The position numbers were made by a program, and so were the translations under genes. From the NCBI RefSeq assembly GCF_014673215.1, contig NZ_JACWMS010000002.1, forward strand, positions 1,364,001 through 1,428,000: a stretch of 64,000 bases of DNA. The letters are read 5' to 3'. The notes under the pieces are model-generated. The model did not search any database, was not told the DNA's origin, and worked only from the letters and a program-made list of their open reading frames with translations. Positions within the stretch are counted from its first letter, which is position 1. Each line of letters begins with the position of its first letter. The DNA comes from Gordonia hankookensis. Lineage in GTDB: Bacteria; Actinomycetota; Actinomycetes; Mycobacteriales; Mycobacteriaceae. Below are positions 33,462 through 41,260 of the stretch, piece after piece.

Positions 33462-34840
33462 CCACGCGAATCGAGACGCCATCGACGGCAGAACACGAAG
33501 GGCACCATGGACTGGAGGCCGAGTTCGAGAACGTGCCCGTCCCCGACTCCCACCGCAGATCCGTCTTCTCGGTGTCCGCGGTGTGGTTCGGGTTCCCGAT
33601 GGTCCTCACGTCCGCCATCTTCGGCGGGACCATCGTATACGGACTGGGCTTCTGGAAAGGCATCCTGTCCATCCTGATCGGCAATCTGGTGCTGTTCGCC
33701 TATGTCGGGTCGCTCTCCTACCTCGCAGGCAAGACCGGTAAGAACTTCGCGCTCAGTGCCGCAGAGACATTCGGCCGCAACGGCGCCAAGGTCGTCGCCG
33801 GCTTCCTGTCGACGGTGGTGATCGGCTGGTTCGCCTTCCAGACTGGACTGACCGGAGCCACCCTCGAAACCTCACTCGGATGGAACGCCACCTTGCTGGC
33901 GCTGATCGCCGGACTGCTCTACATCGGCATCACCTTCATCGGTATCCGTGCGCTCACGGTGATCGGCCTCATCGCCGCTCCACTGTTCATCGCGCTCGGA
34001 ATCGTCGCCGTCGTGATCGCCACCCGCACAGACGGTATCGGCTCGATCGCCTCGTTCCAGGGTTCGAGCAACGCCACGGTCCTGTCGATGGGCGCCGCCA
34101 TCACCGTGGTCATCGCCGGATTCGTCGACTCGGGCACCATGACCGCCGACTTCACCCGCTGGTCACGCAATGGCCGTGAAGCCGTCGTCGCGACGTTCAG
34201 CGCGTTCCCGATCGCCAACATGATCGCCATGGTCGTCGGCGGCATCGTCGTCGCCGCCGGCGCAGCCGTCGACCCCGCGAGTAACGGTGGCGACTTCCTG
34301 CCGATCCTGACCGAACACGGTCCCGTGCTGACCGTTCTCGCCGTCATCTTCGTGTTCGTCAACCTCGGATCCGTCTGCGCCCACTGCCTGTACAACGGTG
34401 CCGTCGGATGGAGCCAGCTCACCGGCTCGACGATGCGGCTGCTGACCATCATCCTGGGCGCCGTCGGACTGGCGATCGCCCTCGCCGGTGTCTGGAGCCA
34501 CTTCAGCACCTGGCTCAACCTGCTCGGGATCTTCGTCCCGTCGATCGGTGCGGTTCTGATCGTCGACCAACTGATCACACGCCGCGCAACCCGGCGGGCG
34601 GCCACGGCGTTCCGGGTACAGCCGTTCATCGCGTGGATCATCGGTGCCGCATGTGCGTACATGGTGCACCATTGGGCGCCGCAGCTCAGCGAGGCGATCG
34701 TCGGAATGGTCTGTGCGGCAGTGGCCTACCTCATCGTCGAAGCAGTTCTCCCGGAGCGGCTCCCTCGATCCGTGGCGACCGCCACCACGGAGATCGAGGT
34801 CTCCGAGAAGACGGCGTCGGACGCCGAGGTGTCGCAGTGA
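33458..34840 (+). CDS. NCS1-family permease (cytosine/purine type)
   Basis: This membrane protein of 460 aa has about 12 helices. VWFGFPMVLTSAIFGGTIVY, VIGWFAFQTGLTGATLETSL, FVDSGTMTADFTRWSRNGRE and FVNLGSVCAHCLYNGAVG match CodB-like NCS1 transporters, with the DFTRWSR loop typical of the family. NCS1 members take up cytosine, allantoin, hydantoin or similar rings with Na+ or H+. It is coupled at both ends by overlaps: ATGA with pxpA and GTGA with the amidase remnant. The cargo is likely the cyclic amide or ureide degraded by this operon. It carries a hydrophilic N-terminal tail of about 35 residues. Confidence 0.85.
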   Translation: MTTRIETPSTAEHEGHHGLEAEFENVPVPDSHRRSVFSVSAVWFGFPMVLTSAIFGGTIVYGLGFWKGILSILIGNLVLFAYVGSLSYLAGKTGKNFALSAAETFGRNGAKVVAGFLSTVVIGWFAFQTGLTGATLETSLGWNATLLALIAGLLYIGITFIGIRALTVIGLIAAPLFIALGIVAVVIATRTDGIGSIASFQGSSNATVLSMGAAITVVIAGFVDSGTMTADFTRWSRNGREAVVATFSAFPIANMIAMVVGGIVVAAGAAVDPASNGGDFLPILTEHGPVLTVLAVIFVFVNLGSVCAHCLYNGAVGWSQLTGSTMRLLTIILGAVGLAIALAGVWSHFSTWLNLLGIFVPSIGAVLIVDQLITRRATRRAATAFRVQPFIAWIIGAACAYMVHHWAPQLSEAIVGMVCAAVAYLIVEAVLPERLPRSVATATTEIEVSEKTASDAEVSQ

Positions 34841-35190
34841 CTCTCGCAACGGGCATCGACCTGACCCGGGCGTCGGCCGCCTTCGCGGGTGGGGATGACC
34901 CTGGGCCGATGCAGGGACCAGAGCTGATCGACTGTCAAATGGTGGATTCGGGCAACTTGTTGGGATTCCTGAACATCTTCAGCGTCATCGGGCAGCCGGT
35001 CATCTCGGTTCCCGCCGGCCGTACCGCCGACGGCCTGCCCGTCGGAATGCAGATCGTCGGGAGGCACCTTGCTGATGCCGACGTGCTGGGTGGGGCAGCG
35101 GCGTTGGAGCCAGCGCAAGGGTGGCGAGATCGATGGTGTGCGCCGTCGACCCCGGTCGCCGGAAACGTTCAGGCAGGAAGTGGACGATGA
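34837..35190 (+). pseudogene. C-terminal fragment of an amidase-signature protein kept inside the operon
   Basis: The frame from GTG 34837 to TGA 35190 encodes 117 aa. Residues about 40-95 (LLGFLNIFSVIGQPVISVPA, TADGLPVGMQIVGRHLADAD) are the conserved C-terminal part of amidase-signature enzymes. The Lys/Ser/Ser triad region is absent, so it cannot be catalytic alone. The GTG overlaps the permease stop (GTGA) and the stop overlaps the formamidase-type start (ATGA), so the fragment is in frame and translationally coupled. This suggests a large in-frame deletion of a former amidase gene that kept the operon coupling. It could be an inert relic or a translated linker. Confidence 0.7.
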
Positions 35191-36188
35191 CAGGACTCGA
35201 CGGACTCAACCCCACCTCCGGCGCGCTGGTGCTCGGTTTGGTGCAGGCACGTGTTCCCACTGTCTCCGGATCCGCGGACCTCAAGGCGACGGCCGAGAGG
35301 CTCGCCGATCAGGTCAGGCGTGCCAAGAAGGGAATGCCGACAATCGATCTCGTGGTCATGCCCGAGTACAGCATCAACGGTCTCGACCCCGACACGTGGC
35401 TGGACGACAGCCTGCTGTGCGACCGGGACGGCCCCGAGATGGCAGTGCTGGCCGACGCGTGCCGTGAGGCAGGCGTGTGGGGATGTTTCTCCATCATGGA
35501 ACGCAACCCGGACGGGGCGCCGTGGAACAGCGGCATCATCGTCGACGATCACGGCAGTGAGCGGCTCTACTACCGCAAGATGCATCCGTGGGTGCCCGCC
35601 GAGCCCTGGGCACCAGGCGACCTGGGAATCCCCGTCTGCGACGGACCTGCCGGTTCACGGCTGGCGCTCATCATCTGTCACGACGGCATGCTTCCCGAGA
35701 TGGCACGTGAGGCTGCGTACAAGGGGGCCAATGTCATCCTGCGCACCGCCGGATACACCTACCCGATTCGTCAATCATGGCAGATCACCAATCAGGCCAA
35801 CGCCTTTCAGAATCTCGCTTACACGGCATCGGTGGCACTCGCCGGGCCCGATCAGAACAACATCTGGTCGCAGGGAGAAGCGATGGTCTGCGACGTCGAC
35901 GGCACCGTGCTCGTGCACGGGGATGGAATCCCCGATCGGGTCGTCACTGCAGAGGTCGTTCCGGCCCGTGCCGACGCCGCCCGACGGAGGTGGGGAGTCG
36001 AGAACAACATCTACCAACTGGGTCATCGCGGGTACACCGCAGTCGCCGGTGGCGCCGGCGACTGTCCTTACACCTTCATGCGGGACCTGGTGGCGGGCGA
36101 GTATGCGGTGCCGTGGGAGAACGAGGTGGAACACGTCGACGGAACCGGGGCGGGGTGGGGTCCTCCGGAGAGTGTTCGGGCGAGGTGA
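35187..36188 (+). CDS. Formamidase/aliphatic amidase (nitrilase superfamily)
   Basis: The enzyme of 333 aa carries the nitrilase triad at Glu60 (MPEYSINGLD), Lys131 (YRKMHPWVP) and Cys164 (IICHDGMLPE). These positions almost match those of formamidase AmiF (Glu60, Lys133, Cys166), as does the total length. Such enzymes release ammonia from formamide or short aliphatic amides. ATG 35187 overlaps the stop of the amidase fragment. It is the last gene of the operon, so it may take the final small amide of the pathway. Formamidase versus aliphatic amidase cannot be settled by eye. Confidence 0.85.
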   Translation: MTGLDGLNPTSGALVLGLVQARVPTVSGSADLKATAERLADQVRRAKKGMPTIDLVVMPEYSINGLDPDTWLDDSLLCDRDGPEMAVLADACREAGVWGCFSIMERNPDGAPWNSGIIVDDHGSERLYYRKMHPWVPAEPWAPGDLGIPVCDGPAGSRLALIICHDGMLPEMAREAAYKGANVILRTAGYTYPIRQSWQITNQANAFQNLAYTASVALAGPDQNNIWSQGEAMVCDVDGTVLVHGDGIPDRVVTAEVVPARADAARRRWGVENNIYQLGHRGYTAVAGGAGDCPYTFMRDLVAGEYAVPWENEVEHVDGTGAGWGPPESVRAR

Positions 36189-36404
36189 GTGCGTAGTACG
36201 GGTGACGCAGGCAGCGATGTCGACCGGGCGACCTGGATGTGGTCAATCGTCGCTCCCTGCGCGTGAATCCGGACTGTTGCGTACCGGGTGGCCCCAGCGT
36301 GTCGGAGTGGTTCGAAGGTCATGATCGAGACGTGGCTGTCTATCGGGCATCCGGGTGTCACAGCGACATAGGATGCGCAGTAGGAACTTTCACATCCTGG
36401 GTGG

Positions 36405-36956
36405 CTACTTCGCCCCGTGTCGTTCGAGCCAGCGATCGGCCTCTTTGACCGCGTCGAATTCTTCGGGCGTCAGATACTTCTGGCAGGAGACGATCAAGCC
36501 TCCGACGCACTGCCCCAGGAACGCGAAGGCCGCAATGAACAGTGCTCCGCGCGCGACTGAGCTACCCGCCGATGCGGCGTACCCACCCGCCCCGGCCGCG
36601 ACGCCGATCCCGACGCGCTGGCGGCGTGTCAGCCGGGTGTTGTAGGACATCGGACGTCCTTCCGCCTTCTGCGCAGGCGTGCGTCGCAGGGGGCGCAACC
36701 CGAAGTAGAGGCTGGTGAGGATGACGCCCACGCAGATCAGGAGCATCGTGACCGCATACGCAGTGTTGTTCGGCATCTCCGCGACTGAGAGATAGATGAA
36801 TCCACCGACAATGCCGAAAGAGATTCCGCAACTGACCAGAGCCCAGCAGACGACGTAGGCCCGCCTGATCCAGTACGCAGGTCCGCGGTCATACCAGGTG
36901 GTTCCGAGGCTTTTGATGGATTTGATCGGTGGCCGCCGGGTCTCGTCGCGTGTCAC
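36405..36956 (-). CDS. Membrane protein, 183 aa, unknown
   Basis: GTG 36956 has AAAGGGA nine bases upstream. Two hydrophobic helices stand in the first half (AYVVCWALVSCGISFGIVGG, AYAVTMLLICVGVILTSLYF), followed by a basic loop (RPLRRTPAQKAEG) and a Gly/Ala-rich segment (GIGVAAGAGGYAASAGSSVA). A further helix (ALFIAAFAFLGQCVGGLIVS) and an acidic-amphipathic C-terminal helix (TPEEFDAVKEADRWLERHG) complete it. No family is recognised. It stands alone between the amide-catabolic operon and the DUF1214 remnants. Confidence 0.65.
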   Translation of the reverse strand: MTRDETRRPPIKSIKSLGTTWYDRGPAYWIRRAYVVCWALVSCGISFGIVGGFIYLSVAEMPNNTAYAVTMLLICVGVILTSLYFGLRPLRRTPAQKAEGRPMSYNTRLTRRQRVGIGVAAGAGGYAASAGSSVARGALFIAAFAFLGQCVGGLIVSCQKYLTPEEFDAVKEADRWLERHGAK

Positions 36957-37053
36957 CGGAACAAGTCCCTTTCAACCCCTCGACGTCGTTGGACGCCAAG
37001 CTCGGCGACCTGAGCACGAAGGAGTTTACAGTTCGGGCGGAAGACCGCGCCCG

Positions 37054-37884
37054 TCACGTACGGGTTCGTGCGGAATCCTTGACGACGGCTGGTAGCGCGT
37101 AGTCGCCTGTGCGTACCGCAGGGCTCGGCAGATACAGCCGCATGATGAGCCAGAACGGACCGTCAGGTGCGGGCAGCCAGTTGCTGGTCCGGGACTCGGG
37201 TTCCTTGTGGGAGATGACTATCTCGAGGGCGCCGTCCTCATAAGTGAGTCCAGGCGTCCGGTCACCGATGGAGTATCGGGCCAGCGGATTGTCATGGAGC
37301 TTCGCCTCGGGCCACCGGTAGAGCGTCACCGACCAGAAGGCGTCCACCGGTGGGAGGTGCCCGGCGGGAAAGCGAAGAACGTAGGAATTGTTGCCGTGCA
37401 GAGGTTCCCCCGCATCGTCGACGAGGGTGTTCGGATAGATGGTTTCCTCGGCGACGTTGCCGGCGTAGCCGTACTTCGCGACCCGCGCGCGTTGCAGGAA
37501 GTCGGTACCGTACGTGCCGACACCGGTGGTGGGCATCTCCCAGCCGTTGACGCGGTCGACCTGTTGGGCCTGGCGGGTGATGAGATCCTTGCCGGTCTCG
37601 ATTGCGCGACGCAGACCCGACGCGACCGCATCGTCGAGCCGGTCGGGGTCGAAGTCGCCACCCGGGCCGATTCCGAGGCGGGCGAAGAGAGCCAGCAGCC
37701 CCTCATCGCGTCGTGACGGCGGGTTCTGGGTCATGCCAACTGTCATGGCGCGGAAGAACTCCAGCGAATCCACGACGTCGGCAGGCACCGAGGTCGCCGC
37801 CGGTTGTGCGACCGGCAAAGGGGTGGTGTCGCCGATCCAGGCGCTGAGCGGGGTCAGCGTGTAGGAGTCCTGCGTCGCCCACAA
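37054..37884 (-). pseudogene. 5'-truncated DUF1254/DUF1214 protein gene
   Basis: Intact members have an N-terminal DUF1254 and a C-terminal DUF1214 domain, about 450-480 residues. Here the recognisable sequence begins abruptly at DSYTLTPLSAWIGDTTPLPV near 37880 and runs through VDAFWSVTLYRWPEAKLHDN, RYSIGDRTPGL and WLPAPDGPFWLIMRLYLPSP to the natural end. No start codon lies at the join, and the open frame further upstream is Arg-rich and unrelated. The N-terminal part, including any signal peptide, is lost. The break coincides with the break of a second DUF1214 fragment on the other strand. Confidence 0.7.
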
Positions 37885-37886
37885 AC

Positions 37887-38120
37887 ATGGTGGCGAACCC
37901 GATCGACCGGTACGGGGTGGGCAGCCTGGGCGATGACATGAACTACGACGACGACGGATCGCTCGAGATCCTCCTGCAGCACGAGATGCCACCTGCGGGC
38001 GCGACGAAGAACTGGATCCCGACGCCGGACGGGCCCTTCAACTTGTTCCTGCGTACCTATCTTCCTGGACCGTCCTTCGTCGAACAGGACTACGTGCCGC
38101 CGGCCGTCACGCGGATCTGA
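37887..38120 (+). pseudogene. C-terminal fragment of a second DUF1214 protein gene, opposite strand
   Basis: The 77 codons read NPIDRYGVGSLGDDMNYDDD, then LEILLQHEMPP and NWIPTPDGPFNLFLRTYLPG to the stop. This is the DUF1214 C-terminus, paralogous to the end of the minus-strand fragment. It begins within a few bases of where the minus-strand copy breaks off. Two 5'-truncated paralogues pointing away from one junction indicate a recombination or inversion with deletion. The fragment has no catalytic role that can be stated. Confidence 0.7.
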
Positions 38121-38275
38121 GCCCGACTCGGTATCGAACCCCGGCTTCGGTGCCGAGGAGGACGCCCGCGGCGCGGTCGAGCTGGGTGGTGATGAGGTCG
38201 GTCAAGTGGGTGGTCCTTTTGGGTGCGCGAGGGGAGTGGTCTCGATACGCGGGCTCGCCCCAGGGGCTCGCTCGC

Positions 38276-38316
38276 TACTCGACCAGCGGTGGGCGTACCG
38301 CACCGCTGGCCGAGTA
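38276..38316. repeat. REP-like hairpin
   Basis: TACTCGACCAGCGGTG at 38276-38291 pairs with CACCGCTGGCCGAGTA at 38301-38316, 15 of 16 pairs, with a nine-base loop. The left flank (CTCGATACGC, CTCGCTCGC) looks like the dispersed palindromic repeats common in high-GC actinobacteria. It lies between the DUF1214 fragment and the VWA gene and could also slow transcription at the end of the convergent genes. Confidence 0.6.
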
Positions 38317-38358
38317 CTCGACGCGAGTGTCGAGATCAGCGGTGCGGGACGTCCAGCA

Positions 38359-39624
38359 TCAGACTCGACCGCGCTTGCGGTTTCCCAGGTGATACGAATC
38401 GCGCGTCGCCTTGGAAGCATAGATCGCACCGGTGACGTGCACCTGCGCGCCGATCTCGTCGATCATCTGCAGTTCGCTGTCGATGACCGCGCGATCCCCT
38501 GGTGCGGCGCAGCCGGCCGCTTCCTGCAGCCGCTCACGCGATGTGCGGAGATGCGCCTGTCCTGCGTCGAGATCGCCGGCCTCGTAAGCCCGTGACGCCT
38601 CGAGCTTGGCCGCCTGACCTTCCTGATACAACCGCTCCGATTGCACCTTCGGGTCGGGCATGCGTTCACCGAGCTCGTCGCCCGGAACCACGTTCACCGA
38701 GATCGGCAGCGAGACTGTGTGTTCCGTGAGTGATGCAGTCTCGACGTACCGCAGTTCCAGCTCGGCGATCTGCGTGAGTCCGAGCGCGGCGAGTCCGTCG
38801 ACCTTCATCCGCAGCAGCAACTTGCGACTCTCGAGTGCATACAGATCGCCCAGCTCGATCATCACCTCGCCGTCGCCGATCTGGTGGGCGGGCAGGTCGT
38901 TGTACAGCGACAGTGACTGGACCTGCGGCTCATAACGGACGGTCAGGGTCACGGCCTGCGCTGACTTCGCCAGCAGGCCTTCCACTTCGCCGGCGATCGC
39001 GGCTCCGGCAGCGTCTGGGTCGTCGGCGAACACATGATTTCCGTTGCCCGACCGGGCAATTGCCGACAACAGTGTCTCGTCGTAGCCACGTCCGTAGCCG
39101 AGGGTCGATGTGACGACGCCGTCGGCGGCGGCCTTGGCGGTGATACTCGTGAACTCGTCGAGTTCCTGGATGCCGCGATTGACATGCCCGTCACTGATCA
39201 CCAGGACGGTACCTCCGCGGACGCCGGCCGCCTTGGCGCTGCGCCGCAGCTCCTGCAAGCCGCGGAGATATCCCGACGACAGGTCGGTGCATCCGCCGGG
39301 CACGATCGACCCGATCGCATCGACGGCGCGCTGCTTGTCGGCGAGCGGGCCCGCCGGGACCACCACCTGGGCGTCATCGTCGAAGGTGACGACACCGAAC
39401 ACATCCGACGGATCGAGTTGCGCGACAACACCGCCCAGCGCCTTCTGGGCTCCTTCCAGCGGCGGACCCGACATCGATCCGCTGCGGTCGAGAACCACCT
39501 GCAATGCCGTGGGTGCGCGGTCGGTGTCCGGGCCGGCCGGGGCCTCCAGTTCGAGCAGCAGGGTGACCTCGTCGGCAGCCTCGTGGGCGACGACCTCGAC
39601 GTCGAGAGCGGCGGAGAGTTTCAT
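38359..39624 (-). CDS. VWA-domain protein, cytosolic
   Basis: ATG 39624 follows GGAAGG at a normal distance. The protein of 421 aa has an N-terminal strand region (LLLELEAPA) and a von Willebrand A domain with the metal site D46-R-S48-G-S50 in VVLDRSGSMSG and GTVLVISDGHVN later. A beta-rich domain follows (VTLTVRYEPQVQSLSLYNDL, LLLRMKVDGLAALG). The C-terminus is a charged helix bundle (EGQAAKLEASRAYEAGDLDA). No signal peptide or membrane helix is seen. The layout resembles bacterial inter-alpha-trypsin-inhibitor/YfbK-like VWA proteins. It is divergent from the NrtR-like gene with 97 bases between them. The function is unknown. Confidence 0.78.
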   Translation of the reverse strand: MKLSAALDVEVVAHEAADEVTLLLELEAPAGPDTDRAPTALQVVLDRSGSMSGPPLEGAQKALGGVVAQLDPSDVFGVVTFDDDAQVVVPAGPLADKQRAVDAIGSIVPGGCTDLSSGYLRGLQELRRSAKAAGVRGGTVLVISDGHVNRGIQELDEFTSITAKAAADGVVTSTLGYGRGYDETLLSAIARSGNGNHVFADDPDAAGAAIAGEVEGLLAKSAQAVTLTVRYEPQVQSLSLYNDLPAHQIGDGEVMIELGDLYALESRKLLLRMKVDGLAALGLTQIAELELRYVETASLTEHTVSLPISVNVVPGDELGERMPDPKVQSERLYQEGQAAKLEASRAYEAGDLDAGQAHLRTSRERLQEAAGCAAPGDRAVIDSELQMIDEIGAQVHVTGAIYASKATRDSYHLGNRKRGRV

Positions 39625-39721
39625 CGGAATTCCTTCCTCCCACCCGGCATCCGACCGAGGCGGTGACTTTTCGCGTTTGTGAGTTTACTACTTTGCGCAG
39701 ACATTCGCATAGGGTTGAGTC

Positions 39722-40432
39722 GTGAACGCTCGCCCCAGCCCGCAATTGAGCGACTACCCGCGTCCGAATGTCGCCGTCGACATCGCGGTCCTCACGGTGG
39801 TCGACGGGACGTTGTGTGTGGTGGTCCAGCGCGGTGGTGACTCCGAGGGAGCCGCACTACCGGGCCGGTTCGTCCGAGAGCGCCGGACCGTCGACGAGAC
39901 GGTGCGCGAAGTCCTCGAACTGAAACTGGGGCTTTCGCCCGATCACGTCCGGCCGCATCTGCTGGCGGTTTTCAGTGATCCTGACCGAGATCCTCGCGGG
40001 TGGACGATATCGATCGCGCATGCTGTGGTGTTGCCGGCCGACGACCTGTCGGACGTCGTCGGAGAGTTGGCACCGCTGACGCCGGAGGGCCGTTTGGCGT
40101 CAGGGGAGCGGTTGCTCTACGACCACGACAAGATCATCTCAGCGGCCACCGACAAATTGCGCGAGCGCTACGAGGACCAGCCGGATCCTGACAACCTCCT
40201 CCATCAGCCGTACACGCTGTCGGAACTGCGGGAGCTACACGAGGCGATCCTCGGGCGGCGACTGATGCGTGACTCGTTCAACCGTCGGGTCCAGCCGCTG
40301 TTGGCGGCGGAGATCGATCCGGAGGGCAAGCCGGCAACGCGTGTGGGTGGTGGGCGACCGGCACGGCTCTACAGCAAGGACGCCCCGCCGACGGCGACGT
40401 TCGGGTGGAAGTTGCCGAGTGCGGAGGAATGA
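39722..40432 (+). CDS. NrtR-like regulator (NUDIX domain plus winged helix)
   Basis: Residues 10-150 form a NUDIX domain (VAVDIAVLTVVDGTLCVVVQ, GAALPGRFVRERRTVDETVR, REVLELKLGL). The NUDIX box lacks the paired catalytic glutamates (REVLELKLGL where REUXEEXGU is expected), so hydrolysis is unlikely. Residues 165-236 (QPYTLSELRELHEAILGRRL, DSFNRRVQP, GGRPARLYSKD) form the winged helix typical of NrtR. NrtR proteins bind ADP-ribose and control NAD or sugar genes. The start is GTG 39722. No NAD gene is adjacent, so the target is unknown; the divergent VWA gene is one candidate. Confidence 0.78.
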   Translation: MNARPSPQLSDYPRPNVAVDIAVLTVVDGTLCVVVQRGGDSEGAALPGRFVRERRTVDETVREVLELKLGLSPDHVRPHLLAVFSDPDRDPRGWTISIAHAVVLPADDLSDVVGELAPLTPEGRLASGERLLYDHDKIISAATDKLRERYEDQPDPDNLLHQPYTLSELRELHEAILGRRLMRDSFNRRVQPLLAAEIDPEGKPATRVGGGRPARLYSKDAPPTATFGWKLPSAEE

Positions 40433-40522
40433 GTGGAGTGGCGCCACGCCTGCCACGTCAGGAGCCCTTGGTGGCGCCGTCCCGATTCCGGGGTGATCGT
40501 CCATGTGAACCGCCTGTCAACC

Positions 40523-40858
40523 TCATCGTGCCCTCGACACCAGAGGCTGCTCGACTTCAGCCTTGTAGCCCTGGAACTCTCGGTTCAATTCGCGTCGAGT
40601 CTCGAAGTCGTTGTCGTATATCACGATGTCGGCGAACGAACGCATTCCGCGGTGCATCCGCCAGTACAAGCCGGACTGATGCTTCAGGACCTCTGATGCT
40701 GACGCCGGATCTGTCTCAGCGTCATGCCCTAGACGTGACAGTGCCCTGAGACCTGGCAGGAAGTTCGTCATATCGTTGGCCTGAAGGAGTGTGATCATCT
40801 TGTCGATCACCGCCGTCACCGCTGCAACGCGTATGCCGGCGTATTTTTCAGCGAACAC
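40523..40858 (-). CDS. Small hypothetical protein downstream of the toxin locus
   Basis: GTG 40858 has an AGAGG just upstream. The product of 111 aa is mostly helical and soluble (VAAVTAVIDKMITLLQANDM, LPGLRALSRLGHDAETDP, DNDFETRRELNREFQGYKAE). Base composition is lower in GC than in the catabolic operons, like the immunity gene beside it, which suggests transfer together. The family is not recognised. By position, last in the minus-strand run of WXG100, toxin and immunity genes, it may be a further immunity protein. That is inference only. Confidence 0.5.
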   Translation of the reverse strand: MFAEKYAGIRVAAVTAVIDKMITLLQANDMTNFLPGLRALSRLGHDAETDPASASEVLKHQSGLYWRMHRGMRSFADIVIYDNDFETRRELNREFQGYKAEVEQPLVSRAR

Positions 40859-40885
40859 CTCTATAGGCCGTAGCGCTTCTGAAAT

Positions 40886-40999
40886 TCAGAGGTCGAGTTC
40901 GAATTCGGAACCGCTGCAATCTTTTAGGACCTTGAACGGTAAGCTCCCGGTTGCAACCGACGATACGTTCCTGTTCTCTACAGAATCACGCGAATCGTG
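40886..40999 (-). pseudogene. Truncated second copy of the Imm35-like immunity gene
   Basis: On the minus strand 37 codons between an in-frame stop (41002-41000) and TGA 40888-40886 read SRDSVE, then TGSLPFKVLKDCSG and EFELDL. They align without gaps to the end of the neighbouring immunity protein (SRDLIE, AGNLPIKVFKDGSG), with about 16 of 36 residues identical. No start or N-terminal half remains. This is a relic of a duplicated or alternative immunity gene, as often seen at polymorphic toxin loci. Confidence 0.6.
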
Positions 41000-41014
41000 T
41001 CACAGCCACATGAA

Positions 41015-41260
41015 TTACGGGGCCGCCTCGAGCACAAATCCGCTGCCATCCTTGAATACCTTTATTGGCAGATTTCCGGCCAGTGCAGAGAGAATATCAT
41101 TCTTTTCGATGAGGTCACGAGAATTGTACGGGAAGTACCAGGCGTCCTCGACTTCCTGCACCGAAGATTCAATGATTACCAATGCAGTCCCGATGTTGCT
41201 CCCCATTCTGCCAACTTCGTTCTGTGCAATATTGAGCGCCTGCAGATAGTCAATGGTCAT
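41015..41260 (-). CDS. Imm35/YrhB-like immunity protein
   Basis: The product of 81 aa reads MTIDYLQALNIAQNEVGRMG, then ALVIIESSVQEVEDAWYFPY, NSRDLIEKND and LSALAGNLPIKVFKDGSGFV. The pattern is an N-terminal helix, strands with an aromatic WYFxYNSR and an (A)GNxPI(K/V)V segment. That is the Imm35/YrhB-like family, which occurs as immunity proteins beside papain-fold and other toxins. ATG 41260 overlaps the toxin stop (ATGA), so the two are made together. The role is to protect the producing cell by binding the toxin. Confidence 0.72.
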   Translation of the reverse strand: MTIDYLQALNIAQNEVGRMGSNIGTALVIIESSVQEVEDAWYFPYNSRDLIEKNDILSALAGNLPIKVFKDGSGFVLEAAP

